NCBI RefSeq assembly: GCF_003863355.1
Contig: NZ_QQWG01000003.1
Location: 1 to 64,000 of the forward strand
Source: Ancylomarina euxina
GTDB lineage: Bacteria; Bacteroidota; Bacteroidia; Bacteroidales; Marinifilaceae
DNA: 64,000 nucleotides
Reading direction: 5' to 3'
Below the pieces are notes generated by a model. That model saw only the letters and a program-made list of their open reading frames with translations. It made no database searches and had not been told where the DNA came from. Made by a program: the position numbers and the translations under genes. Every line of letters begins with the position of its first letter. Position 1 is the first letter of the stretch. Shown in pieces: positions 34,161-43,524 of this stretch.

Positions 34161-36716
34161 ATGTTAAGAACCTTACTACATAAAACACTGCTTACTGCAA
34201 TAGCTATCCTTCTAGGAGGATTAGCTGTTGTGGCGCAGACTAATGTAGTTAAGGGAACAGCTCTAAGCTTTAAGGCTGAAGAAAATACAGCTGTTGACTA
34301 CCGTTGGGAAATTTACAGTGTGGATGCAGGTACAACGGTTAATTTGACCTCAAATACGCATATTTCAGAGGAGTATACTTTTAATGTCTCTGGTAATTAT
34401 CAGGTGAAGGTGTATCCTGTTGATAAGCTAAGTCGTTGTTTAGGTGAACCTTTGGTTCTAGCCGTTACTGTTGCAGGTGATGCACCAACACTTATTTTCG
34501 ATGACTTATCTACCCCCTATGTGTGTTCTGCAAATAATGGGGTAAACCCGAGAGCGGAGATTGCTTGTACGGTGAATTACACAGGACCACTGCCTTGGAC
34601 ATTTAAATACTCGGTAGATAGAGAACCTGCTTTATTGCCTCCAGGAGCTGATGAAATTTGGACGTCTACTTTTGATTTCGTTGTGACGATTCGAAACACA
34701 TCCGGAAGAAAATCGCGTTCAGAAATCATGATTGTTGAAGCAAAGAGTATTTCAGGTCTTGAAATTGTTGAGAATATCGATGATCATAGAGTTGAGATTG
34801 ATGTACTGGGTTTACCAGATACAAAATTCTTAGATTTTGAGCCTACTGTTATGGCTGGAACATTACAATCCTATAAGGCAAATATTTTAAGACACGATCC
34901 AAATATCACACCAACATCTCCTGCTAGTAGTAAGCGTTATGAAATATTTATTCCAGACGGAGCGACGGTATTGAATGAAAACACCATACTATTGGCTGAT
35001 GAACTTCATTCTGAATTGACTTTTGATATTCAGTGGGGTGATGAACTGGGTGCTAAGGAAGTTAAGTTGATTGAGAAGAATGGATTCAATTGTTATGGGG
35101 ATACCATTTCTGCAGATATCAATGTGATTGAAACCTTCCTGGTTGATTTAGGAGGTGATAAAGATGTTTGTAAGGGTGATGAAATTACTCTTACGCCTAG
35201 TATTAATATGGATGGAACTTTCACTTATGCCTGGTCTACAGGTGAAACAAGCGAATCTATTCAAGTTAGTCAGGCGGGTAATTATAGGTTAACCGTTACA
35301 GAGACTAATCTGAATAAAACGTCATCCGTAAGTGTTCAGGTTAATCTTCTTGATTTACCTCTTGTTGATTTAGGTGAAGATTACGAACTTGCTGATGGTG
35401 AAATTAAAACACTTGATGCAGGGTTGAATGATGCTTACCTGTGGTCTAATGGTGAAACCACAAGAACAATAAATGTTGATAAGAGTGGTTTGTATTTCGT
35501 TACGGTAAGTGGAGCAAATGGCTGTCAGGCAAGTGATGAAATTAACATTACAAGTGTGAATGATGTTTTTGCTATAGAATTGGGCGGTGACATACAGGCT
35601 TGTATTAATGATGAAGTCATTCTTAATCCTAATCCAAGTATCACTCAGAATTATAAATTCAAATGGAGTACAGGAGAAGAAACTCAAACCATCAGTGTTA
35701 GTGAATCAAAAACATATTCAGTTGTTGTAACCGATGATGTAGGTAATGTGAAGCGAGATGAGATAGCTGTTTTATTCAATGCTTTACCCATTGTGGATTT
35801 GGGAGCTGATCGTTATATCTATGAAGATGAAACGGTAACTCTTGATGCAGGTAATGCTGAAGCAGGACTAACTTATTTGTGGAATACGGGTGCAACGACT
35901 CAAACTATTGATGTTACTGTAGGAGGCGAATATAGTGTAATCATAACCAATGCAAATGGTTGTTCTAATACGGGTAAAATGACGTTAACGAGTAATGGTG
36001 GAAAGAAATTCACCGTTGACTTAGGTGATGATATTGAAATTTGTGAAGGTGATAGAGCTTACCTTGAACCAATTATAGATAGAGAAATTGATGCAACTTA
36101 TAAGTGGATTCCTGTCGGATCAACAGATAAAGGTATTTATGTCGATAAGAAAGGTAAATATTGTGTTGAAGTTTCTGATGCCTTTGGTAATAAAGAAACA
36201 GCTTGTGTTGATCTGCTGATCAATGCTTCACCCATCGTTGATTTAGGAGATGATATTAACCTGGATGCTGGTGAAACGGCCCTATTAGATGCAGGTAATG
36301 AAGACAGTTTCTACCAATGGTCAACTGGTGCTATATCACAAGTCATAGAAGTTGGCTCTGCAGGTACTTATTCAGTTGCAGTCACAAATCCTAAGAATTG
36401 TATCGGCCGAGATGAAGTGAAAGTATCCTTTCCTCAGGGAGAAGAATTTGTTGGATTCCCTTCAGGATTTACGCCTAATGGTGATGGAAACAACGATGTT
36501 CTTTATGTACGCGGAAATAATATTAAGACGGTTGCCTTTATTATTTACAATAGAGGTGGGCAGCAAATATTCCAGTCGAATCGACTTGAAATTGGTTGGG
36601 ATGGTACATACAAGGGTCAGTTACAACGAATGGATGCTTATATCTATTACCTTAATGTTACCTTTGATAATGGAACCTCTGTACAAAAACGAGGAGAGGT
36701 GACTTTAGTTAACTAA
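34161..36716 (+). CDS. Large secreted Ig-repeat protein with type B T9SS sorting domain (CHU_C)
   Basis: 851 residues, signal peptide ending LAVVAQ. N-part (about 27-320) resembles paralogue 4: DYRWEIYSVDAGTTVN and APTLIFDDLSTPYVC. From about 326 to 760 there are six Ig/PKD-like repeats of 70-85 residues, each starting near VDLG-[G/E/D]-D and holding a Y-x-W-S-T-G-type core. The last 85 residues (GFPSGFTPNGDGNNDVLYVR ... YNRGGQQIFQSN ... GWDGTYKGQ ... YIYYLNVTFDNG) are the gliding-motility-associated C-terminal domain. That domain directs export by the T9SS and surface attachment. A PorP/SprF gene follows, as is common for type B substrates. Confidence 0.93.
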   Translation: MLRTLLHKTLLTAIAILLGGLAVVAQTNVVKGTALSFKAEENTAVDYRWEIYSVDAGTTVNLTSNTHISEEYTFNVSGNYQVKVYPVDKLSRCLGEPLVLAVTVAGDAPTLIFDDLSTPYVCSANNGVNPRAEIACTVNYTGPLPWTFKYSVDREPALLPPGADEIWTSTFDFVVTIRNTSGRKSRSEIMIVEAKSISGLEIVENIDDHRVEIDVLGLPDTKFLDFEPTVMAGTLQSYKANILRHDPNITPTSPASSKRYEIFIPDGATVLNENTILLADELHSELTFDIQWGDELGAKEVKLIEKNGFNCYGDTISADINVIETFLVDLGGDKDVCKGDEITLTPSINMDGTFTYAWSTGETSESIQVSQAGNYRLTVTETNLNKTSSVSVQVNLLDLPLVDLGEDYELADGEIKTLDAGLNDAYLWSNGETTRTINVDKSGLYFVTVSGANGCQASDEINITSVNDVFAIELGGDIQACINDEVILNPNPSITQNYKFKWSTGEETQTISVSESKTYSVVVTDDVGNVKRDEIAVLFNALPIVDLGADRYIYEDETVTLDAGNAEAGLTYLWNTGATTQTIDVTVGGEYSVIITNANGCSNTGKMTLTSNGGKKFTVDLGDDIEICEGDRAYLEPIIDREIDATYKWIPVGSTDKGIYVDKKGKYCVEVSDAFGNKETACVDLLINASPIVDLGDDINLDAGETALLDAGNEDSFYQWSTGAISQVIEVGSAGTYSVAVTNPKNCIGRDEVKVSFPQGEEFVGFPSGFTPNGDGNNDVLYVRGNNIKTVAFIIYNRGGQQIFQSNRLEIGWDGTYKGQLQRMDAYIYYLNVTFDNGTSVQKRGEVTLVN

Positions 36717-36850
36717 ACTGTGACGAATGGTTCAGTTATGATGTCGATTGAATTTAGTTTTTGATAGAACATAAATTTCGTTTAATGAATAATTAAATAA
36801 AGGTTAAGCTTCGGTGAAAAAATATTTGTAATTTAACGCACTATGTTTTG

Positions 36851-36882
36851 ATGGGTAATAAACTTTATTACCCATTTTTTTT
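36851..36882 (+). terminator. Terminator between the Ig-repeat protein and PorP/SprF genes
   Basis: Near-perfect inverted repeat ATGGGTAATAAA/TTTATTACCCAT (36851-36862 and 36864-36875) followed by eight T. It may limit read-through so that less porP mRNA is made, or porP may use its own promoter in 36883-36959. Confidence 0.85.
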
Positions 36883-36959
36883 GATAAATTTGTTACAGTC
36901 AGCTTTCGTTGTTATATTCATTTGAATTTAACATTAGGGAGTAATTCTATTGTTCGAGT

Positions 36960-38021
36960 ATGAATAAATATAAGATACTATTTATTGTATTTATTGCCTT
37001 CTTAGGATTGAAGAATGTTTCTGCACAGCAGGTCTACTCTTCTCAATTCTACTCGATGCCTGTATTCCTAAATCCCGCATTAACAGGGAACTCTGATTAT
37101 AATATAAGAAGTGGAGTGAACTATAGGAACCAATGGAACTCTGTGACAACACCTTTTGTTTCTCAAGCTGCCTATATCGATGGAAAATTGTCATTCCCAT
37201 ACCTGGGTGCTTCATGGTTAGGTATTGGTGGGGTTATTTTTAATGATAAGGCTGGTGAAGGTGGTTTGAAAACGAACCAACTGATGTTGACAACCTCGTT
37301 AAATAAAAGTTTGAATAAGGGAAATACCCTATTTTTCCATGGGGGATTAGGTATCGAATTGGTGAATAAATCAGTCGATTATAATAAGCTGGTTTTCGAT
37401 GAACAATGGGATGGAACAATTTTTAATAAAGATTGGAAAAAAGGGGAACCATTGGGAAGACAAACCTTATTTTATATAGATTTCTCATTAGGGGGATCTT
37501 TTACTTATTTTAGAGGGAAAACAAAATATTTCTTCGGAATGGCTGTTTCTCATTTGAACCAGCCTAATGAGTCTTTCTATGAAATTACAAATAACTTAAA
37601 AAGAAGTTATAATTATCATGGAGGTGTTGAAACAAAGTTAAATTCGAGACTATATATCAAGCCTGAGTTTATGTATAAAAGTGAGTATTTAAGTACTGAA
37701 TTAGTATTAGGTGCTAACTTTACAATGGCTACGGGTGATAAAGGCATTGTTTTGCACTATGGTGTTTGGTATCGTAATAAGGAAGATATTATTCCTACCG
37801 TAGGTTTTCAGAAGAACAGGTTTAAATTTCTTCTATCATACGATATAGATGTATCTGCTTTACAACTAACTTCTGCCAGTAAGGGTGGTTTAGAGATATC
37901 TCTAACCTATAACTACAATTACTCAAGTCCACGAAATGTGAAGCGATTAGAACGTAAAAGAAAGGCTAAAAAGATAGGCGATAAAGCTATTTCTTGCCCT
38001 AAGTTTACAAATGAAGACTAA
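36960..38021 (+). CDS. PorP/SprF-family type IX secretion membrane protein
   Basis: 353 residues, signal peptide MNKYKILFIVFIAFLGLKNV ending SAQ, then the family signature SQFYSMPVFLNPALTG and a transmembrane beta-barrel of alternating strands. In Flavobacterium SprF is needed for secretion of its partner SprB, and type B substrates are usually paired with such a protein. Here the likely partner is the 851-residue protein just upstream. The C-terminus is basic (RNVKRLERKRKAKKIGDKAI). An outer-membrane location is expected. Its link to the tail-motif proteins is inferred from position only. Confidence 0.92.
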   Translation: MNKYKILFIVFIAFLGLKNVSAQQVYSSQFYSMPVFLNPALTGNSDYNIRSGVNYRNQWNSVTTPFVSQAAYIDGKLSFPYLGASWLGIGGVIFNDKAGEGGLKTNQLMLTTSLNKSLNKGNTLFFHGGLGIELVNKSVDYNKLVFDEQWDGTIFNKDWKKGEPLGRQTLFYIDFSLGGSFTYFRGKTKYFFGMAVSHLNQPNESFYEITNNLKRSYNYHGGVETKLNSRLYIKPEFMYKSEYLSTELVLGANFTMATGDKGIVLHYGVWYRNKEDIIPTVGFQKNRFKFLLSYDIDVSALQLTSASKGGLEISLTYNYNYSSPRNVKRLERKRKAKKIGDKAISCPKFTNED

Positions 38022-38524
38022 TACTACATTAACATCAAAACCAATCTTATAAAATGTTGATTCGCAGGTTCAAGAGGGCTAAAGCCGTACTTTTTAGCTA
38101 TATCTTCGTTAAAAATGATGCAAGGTAACTCGGCTATCTTTTACTTTTTTGCTGCTATATTGTTTTGGGTGGGTGAATTATTTTAAAAACATTTTTTTAC
38201 TTGTTCTTTTGTCTTGAAACAAAAGAACCAAAAATTCAAGAGCCGCGATTTTATCAATCTTAAAACTGCCTGTATGATAAGTGCAGCCGGGTGATTTCCT
38301 CGGCAAGCTCGGAACTTCCGGGTTTTACTAATCATCCATTGGGTTTATAAGATCTCTTATATCAATGCTCAATAATTACAGCTATAAAAAATAGTACTAT
38401 TTAATTGTTTAAACTTCACCCACTATATTCAACATAGAACCAATTTTTTGCCTTGATCTAGCTAAAAACTATTCCATTTTAATTAAAGCTTATTTTGAAA
38501 TTAAATTGGTATAATTCCGATTCA
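38022..38524. other. Intergenic region with a palindromic spacer repeat
   Basis: No gene seen. Position 38203-38228 holds GTTCTTTTGT/ACAAAAGAAC with the loop CTTGAA, followed by CAAAAATTCAAG. I recognise this as a type of spacer found scattered in many Bacteroidota genomes. Its function is unknown. Confidence 0.5.
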
Positions 38525-38559
38525 TAAAAAATCCCCTTAACCGTTGGGAAAGGGGATTT
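38525..38559 (-). terminator. rsmI terminator
   Basis: Stem AAATCCCCTT/AAGGGGATTT (38529-38538 and 38550-38559), with a T run on the minus strand. It lies 10 bases beyond the rsmI stop codon. Confidence 0.9.
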
Positions 38560-38569
38560 GTATATGACC

Positions 38570-39286
38570 TTAAATTCGGTCTTTCTTAATATATTCTTTT
38601 TTCTTCTTTTTTTCTATTTCTTTACCTCCAACAACAATTACGATTTCACCCTTTACAGTTTTTGCAGTAAAGTGTGCTATGAGTTCTGATAGTGTACCTC
38701 GAGCATTTTCTTCATGCAGTTTTGTGATTTCACGAGAAACCGAAGCTTTACGATCTTCCCCCATGACCTCAGCAAATTGTGTTAAGGTTTTCACCAATCG
38801 GTGGGGCGATTCGTAAAATATCATTGTTCTTTGTTCTTCAGCTAATTCGTTTAGTTTGTTCTGACGACCTTTCTTTTGAGGTAAAAAACCCTCGAAACAG
38901 AAACGTTCGTTTGGTAGTCCAGAATTAACAAGTGCTGGTACAAAGGCCGTAGCACCAGGAAGACATTCAACTTCAATATCATTCTCTAGACAATGTTTTA
39001 CAAGAAAGAAACCAGGATCTGAAATTGCTGGTGTTCCTGCGTCGGAAATTAAAGCAATGGTTTGGCCTGCTTTTATTCGATCTACAATTTGTTGAGAAGC
39101 TTTATGCTCGTTGAACTTATGATGTGAGATTAATGGCTTACTTATTTCATATCGCTTCAGTAAAAATCCAGAAGTACGAGTGTCTTCAGCAAGAATAACA
39201 TCAACTGATTTTAAAATATTAATGGCTCGAATGGTGATGTCTTCGAGGTTTCCAATTGGAGTTGGGACTAAAAAAAGTTTCGACAT
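38570..39286 (-). CDS. rsmI: 16S rRNA (cytidine1402-2'-O)-methyltransferase
   Basis: Methylates the ribose of C1402 in 16S rRNA with S-adenosylmethionine. The N-terminal LFLVPTPIGNLEDITIRA, ILAEDTRTSGFLLKRY, ISDAGTPAISDPGFFLV and FYESPHRLVKTL are standard RsmI (tetrapyrrole-methylase fold) motifs. The 238-residue product ends in a very basic stretch, KEIEKKKKKEYIKK, a little longer than in most homologues. Divergent to nothing close; a conserved unknown gene lies about 100 bases upstream on the same strand. Confidence 0.94.
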   Translation of the reverse strand: MSKLFLVPTPIGNLEDITIRAINILKSVDVILAEDTRTSGFLLKRYEISKPLISHHKFNEHKASQQIVDRIKAGQTIALISDAGTPAISDPGFFLVKHCLENDIEVECLPGATAFVPALVNSGLPNERFCFEGFLPQKKGRQNKLNELAEEQRTMIFYESPHRLVKTLTQFAEVMGEDRKASVSREITKLHEENARGTLSELIAHFTAKTVKGEIVIVVGGKEIEKKKKKEYIKKDRI

Positions 39287-39387
39287 GAAAAATGTATTGC
39301 AATTACTAATGAGTGCTCAAAGATAAGGAGATTGTGATGATTACTTGTGAAAAATTAAATTTTCCAGTTCGTAATTTACGAATTAGC

Positions 39388-40110
39388 CTATTCGAACTTT
39401 CTTTTAATCAAATCGAAGAATTGAATAACGGTATCTTTTTGATTATCCCACTGCTTCGTTTTATTGAAATGTGAAATGATTTTATTGCAATCACTTTGAT
39501 TATTGATATAATTTATTGCTGCCTTATAGTCTTCAGTATTGTTATCAAAAAGTTCACGAATAAATAAGAACTGGTCATTTATTCCAATGGCGGATTGAAT
39601 ATCTAGGAGCTTGGATTTTTGGATTTTCTCTTGTAGATTATTTTTTCTAGAAGCTTGTAGTTTATCATTAAGTGTTGAAACAGCTGTATCAAGATTATTT
39701 TTAATAGGCTCTATGAGTTGAATCCCCAATTCAATATGATTTGTTTCACTAAGAGATTTATTTTTTTCTGTTGCAGATGCTTTTTTAGGTGTAGAATGAA
39801 CTTCAGATTCTTCTAAAGGTGATTTCGATTGTTTGTCAGAATTAATTTCTGTGTCAATAAGATTAGAGGTAAAATCAATGTTTTGATTGTCTAGGTTTAA
39901 CTTTAGAATTTCAATATCCTTATTCAAACTAGCTAATCGAGATTCTAACAAGGGAAAGCCACTTTTTAAGTCAGCCTGTTCATTCTGAAAATGATTAATC
40001 AGTTTCTTAATTTCCTCAATATTATTGTTAATGAGTTGAATGATTATTTTATTGTTCATTGTTCTTGTCATTATTTCGAGATGAAATTTTAGCCTAAGAA
40101 TGGCACTCAT
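39388..40110 (-). CDS. Conserved hypothetical protein with coiled-coil N-half
   Basis: 240 residues, no signal peptide or membrane helix. Internal methionines at residues 14 and 18 (MTRTMNNKII) are equally possible starts. Residues about 20-75 are predicted coiled coil by their heptad-like leucines. The middle (about 75-125) is polar and low in structure. The C-terminal 75 residues, LLDIQSAIGINDQFLFIREL and the following helices, recall a conserved C-terminal module found in Bacteroidota proteins (x-I-G-I-N-D-x-F-L-F-x-R-E-L-F). I cannot assign a function. Confidence 0.7.
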   Translation of the reverse strand: MSAILRLKFHLEIMTRTMNNKIIIQLINNNIEEIKKLINHFQNEQADLKSGFPLLESRLASLNKDIEILKLNLDNQNIDFTSNLIDTEINSDKQSKSPLEESEVHSTPKKASATEKNKSLSETNHIELGIQLIEPIKNNLDTAVSTLNDKLQASRKNNLQEKIQKSKLLDIQSAIGINDQFLFIRELFDNNTEDYKAAINYINNQSDCNKIISHFNKTKQWDNQKDTVIQFFDLIKRKFE

Positions 40111-40361
40111 CTTGAAAGGTTAGAAATGAAAATTAACCTATTGTTTGATTTATCTGATTAATACGGATTCTTTCAAAATAAGATATCCAAGTTTGTTTTT
40201 TTTGTGTAAAAGGTTCTGTAAAAGCTTGTAAATAGGTGAATTTTATTCATATAACCATGGGTTGTCTTAAATATTTAATTTTGTAAATTCACCTGATTTA
40301 TAGGCTGGTACAACTTGGTGATAATATCCCGCAAATTACTAAATAAATTTAGAGCTTTTCT

Positions 40362-40369
40362 TATTTTTG
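40362..40369 (+). promoter_or_regulatory. Probable -7 box of tdk
   Basis: TATTTTTG, a TAnnTTTG match, 33 bases before the tdk start. No clear -33 TTTG was seen at the right distance. Confidence 0.45.
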
Positions 40370-40402
40370 TGTGACGAAGTAAAATGACTAAAGAAAATAA
40401 AT

Positions 40403-40981
40403 ATGTTTCTTGAAAACGATATTAATAGTGCAGGAAGTAGAGGATGGATTGAAGTTGTAGCAGGCTCAATGTTTTCTGGAAAAACGGAAGAGTTAATCAG
40501 ACGTTTGAATCGGGCAAAAATTGCCAAGCAGAAGGTGGAAATCTTTAAGCCGAAAGTTGATACACGATATTCTGATGATGAAGTTGTCTCGCACAACGCT
40601 AATGCTATTCGCTCAACACCTGTTGAAACCGCTGCAAATATTTTACTATTGTCAAGCGATGTAGATGTAGTTGGTATTGACGAGGCTCAGTTTTTTGACG
40701 ATGGTCTTGCTGAAGTTTGTAATATATTGGCTAATCAAGGTATTCGTGTCATTGTAGCAGGTTTGGATATGGATTTCCAGGGAAAACCTTTTGGTCCTAT
40801 TCCTGGGCTGATGGCTACTGCTGAATATGTAACTAAAGTACATGCAGTTTGTATGCAGTGTGGTAATTTGGCTCAATATTCACACCGTTTTTCCGATACC
40901 GATAAATTGGTTCTATTAGGAGAAAAAGATGCCTACGAACCCTTATGTCGAGTTTGTTATCGCAAGGTTAAGAGCAACTAA
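40403..40981 (+). CDS. tdk: Thymidine kinase
   Basis: Phosphorylates thymidine for the salvage route to dTTP. Type II thymidine kinase of 192 residues. The Walker A is [18 protein letters not shown], the Walker B-like [12 protein letters not shown], and the lasso-domain zinc cysteines are in [10 protein letters not shown] and PLCRVCYRK. The substrate loop lies at [15 protein letters not shown]. The short N-terminal extension ([18 protein letters not shown]) is common in Bacteroidota. The murF-alr gene starts 40 bases after it, so they may share a transcript. Confidence 0.96.
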   Translation: MFLENDINSAGSRGWIEVVAGSMFSGKTEELIRRLNRAKIAKQKVEIFKPKVDTRYSDDEVVSHNANAIRSTPVETAANILLLSSDVDVVGIDEAQFFDDGLAEVCNILANQGIRVIVAGLDMDFQGKPFGPIPGLMATAEYVTKVHAVCMQCGNLAQYSHRFSDTDKLVLLGEKDAYEPLCRVCYRKVKSN

Positions 40982-41021
40982 TTACTTATCTTACCATTAT
41001 TCTTTTACCTAAGAGCTAATT

Positions 41022-43490
41022 TTGAATTCATCTAAAACATATCAATTAAATCATATTGCTCAAATTGTTGGCGGAACCTTAATTGGGGATGATGATTTTC
41101 AGATTGATAGGTTATCTATCGATAGTCGGACCTTGGTTTTGGCATCTAAAACTTTGTTTTTTGCTTTAGTTGGAGAAAGACATAATGGTCATGATTACAT
41201 CCAAGACCTATATGATAAAGGCATTCGGGCTTTTGTCGTAAGTGAGAACATTAATCAGGGTCTTTTTGGTGACTGTAATTTTATTGTAGTAACCGATACA
41301 CTTAATGCTTTACAGAAGCTTTGTGCACATCATCGTAAAAACTTTACTTATCCAGTTATTGCCATAACTGGTAGTAATGGGAAAACAATAGTAAAAGAGT
41401 GGTTATACCAAGTTTTAAATCCGCACTATCGAATTGTTAGAAGTCCCAAGTCATACAATTCTCAAGTTGGTGTACCTATTTCGGTATGGCAAATGAATCT
41501 TGAGGATGAATTTGCGATTTTTGAAGCGGGTATTTCCAAGCCCTGTGAGATGGATAAACTTGAAACAATTATCCAGGCTACGGGAGGAATCTTCACACAT
41601 TTAGGATCGGCACATTTAGAGAATTTCGATGACACAAAGTCTTTATTAGATGAAAAACTAAAGCTATTTGCTTCTTGCGAGTGGATTGTATACTGTAGTG
41701 ATGATATTAGGGTAAGTGATGCAATAAAAGAACGATATGCACATCAGAAGGTGTTATTGAATTGGTCTCGAAATACAGATTCCAAATTGCAGATTATTTC
41801 TGAAAAGCTTGATAAGGGAAAGATAGAATTGAAAGCAGTCTATAATGGAGAAGAGAAAACGATTCTTCTGCCATTTATTGATAAAGCTTCAATTGAAAAT
41901 GCAATCAACTGTTGGTTGACTTTCCTTCACTTAGGTTTGTCTGATGAACACATTTATAAGGGATTTTGTGACTTAGAGGCAGTCGCTATGCGTCTTGAAA
42001 TAAAAGAAGGGCAAAACAACTGTCTTTTGATTAATGATTATTATAATTCTGATCTAGGATCTCTTTCTATAGCTCTTGATTTGATGAATCAGCAAGGTAA
42101 GGAGAGAAAGAAAACGGTCATATTATCCGATATTTTTCAATCAGGTTTTGAACCCAGAGATTTATATGAGCAAGTCTCTGAACTTCTGACTTTAAATGAG
42201 ATTGATAAAATTGTAGGTATTGGTGATAATATCGCTTCTCAGGCCAAAAACTTTCAATGCGAATCGGTTTTTTATTCAACAACAGAAATATTCTTAAACA
42301 CTTTAGATCCAAACGGTTTTAAAAACGAAATTATTTTGATTCGAGGTGCTCGTGATTTCCGATTTGAACGGATTTCCAGTGCCTTGCAATATAAAGCTCA
42401 CCGAACTATACTAGAGGTTAACTTGACCGCTATGGTGCATAATTTGAACTATTTCAGATCACTTCTGCAGCCTAATACCAAATTGATGGTTATGGTAAAA
42501 GCTTTTTCATATGGAAGTGGTTCTACCGAGATAGCAAATCTACTTCAATATCATCATGTAGATTATTTAGCCGTTGCAATCGCTGACGAAGGTGTCGATT
42601 TGCGTACGAATGGCATAAGTACTCCCATAGTTGTTATGAACCCAGAGTTGCATAGTTTCGAAACCATGATTGATTACAACTTGGAACCCGAGATTTATTG
42701 TTTAAGCGTATTGAAGAGTTTTGAATCGATTCTTAAAAGATCAGGTCTGAAGAATTATCCTATCCATTTAAAATTGGATACAGGTATGTTTCGTATGGGT
42801 TTTGTTGATCATGAATTAGATGAATTAATCAACTATCTGAAAGTTAATCCTTATTTCCATATTCGATCGGTTTTTTCACATTTAGCTGGTTCTGATGAAG
42901 AAATTCATGATGATTATACAGAAAGTCAAATTGCTAAGTTTGAAGATTGGAGCAAGCAAATTCGTACTGCTTTTGCATATGAAATTGATAGACATATCCT
43001 TAATACATCGGGAATAGAGCGATTCCCTAATGCTCAGTTTGAAATGGTTCGTCTGGGAATAGGGCTATATGGAGTAAGTGCTACAAAGCAGAATATGTTG
43101 ATGAATGTTAGTAGTCTGAAAACGACTATATCTCAGATAAAATGGGTTGAGAAAGATCAAACAGTTGGTTATAGCCGTAAGGGCAAACTTAATAAGAAAA
43201 GTCGTATAGGTATTATCCCCATTGGTTATGCCGATGGCTTCAATCGAAAGTTAAGCAATGGGGTAGGTCAGGTTTTGGTTAATGGAAATTTGGTATCCGT
43301 CGTTGGGAATGTTTGTATGGATATGTGTATGATTGATTTAACAGATATTGAAGCAGAGGAGGGGGATTCTGTTATCATCTTTGGAGATGACTACTCTTTA
43401 AGTAGAATCGCTGAGAAGCTTGACACAATTCCATATGAAATATTAACGACCGTTTCACGTCGTGTGAAACGCATTTATTTTCAAGAATAA
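41022..43490 (+). CDS. Bifunctional MurF ligase-alanine racemase
   Basis: 822-residue fusion, starting at TTG 41022. Residues 1-450 are MurF, which adds D-Ala-D-Ala to UDP-MurNAc-tripeptide: IDSRTLVLASKTLFFAL, ATP loop IAITGSNGKTIVKEWLYQVL, YNSQVGVPISVWQM and INDYYNSDLGSLSIALDLM. Residues about 460-822 are a PLP alanine racemase that makes D-alanine. The PLP lysine is in LMVMVKAFSYGSG, and the racemase motifs are LKLDTGMFRMGF, IRSVFSHLAGSDEE and the VGYSRKG turn. The catalytic-tyrosine segment GIIPIGYADGFNRK is present. Joining the enzyme making D-Ala with the one using the dipeptide is a known Bacteroidota arrangement. Both halves look intact. Confidence 0.96.
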   Translation: MNSSKTYQLNHIAQIVGGTLIGDDDFQIDRLSIDSRTLVLASKTLFFALVGERHNGHDYIQDLYDKGIRAFVVSENINQGLFGDCNFIVVTDTLNALQKLCAHHRKNFTYPVIAITGSNGKTIVKEWLYQVLNPHYRIVRSPKSYNSQVGVPISVWQMNLEDEFAIFEAGISKPCEMDKLETIIQATGGIFTHLGSAHLENFDDTKSLLDEKLKLFASCEWIVYCSDDIRVSDAIKERYAHQKVLLNWSRNTDSKLQIISEKLDKGKIELKAVYNGEEKTILLPFIDKASIENAINCWLTFLHLGLSDEHIYKGFCDLEAVAMRLEIKEGQNNCLLINDYYNSDLGSLSIALDLMNQQGKERKKTVILSDIFQSGFEPRDLYEQVSELLTLNEIDKIVGIGDNIASQAKNFQCESVFYSTTEIFLNTLDPNGFKNEIILIRGARDFRFERISSALQYKAHRTILEVNLTAMVHNLNYFRSLLQPNTKLMVMVKAFSYGSGSTEIANLLQYHHVDYLAVAIADEGVDLRTNGISTPIVVMNPELHSFETMIDYNLEPEIYCLSVLKSFESILKRSGLKNYPIHLKLDTGMFRMGFVDHELDELINYLKVNPYFHIRSVFSHLAGSDEEIHDDYTESQIAKFEDWSKQIRTAFAYEIDRHILNTSGIERFPNAQFEMVRLGIGLYGVSATKQNMLMNVSSLKTTISQIKWVEKDQTVGYSRKGKLNKKSRIGIIPIGYADGFNRKLSNGVGQVLVNGNLVSVVGNVCMDMCMIDLTDIEAEEGDSVIIFGDDYSLSRIAEKLDTIPYEILTTVSRRVKRIYFQE

Positions 43491-43524
43491 AATGGGGATT
43501 ATAAAGAGGCTAAAAACAGAAGTA

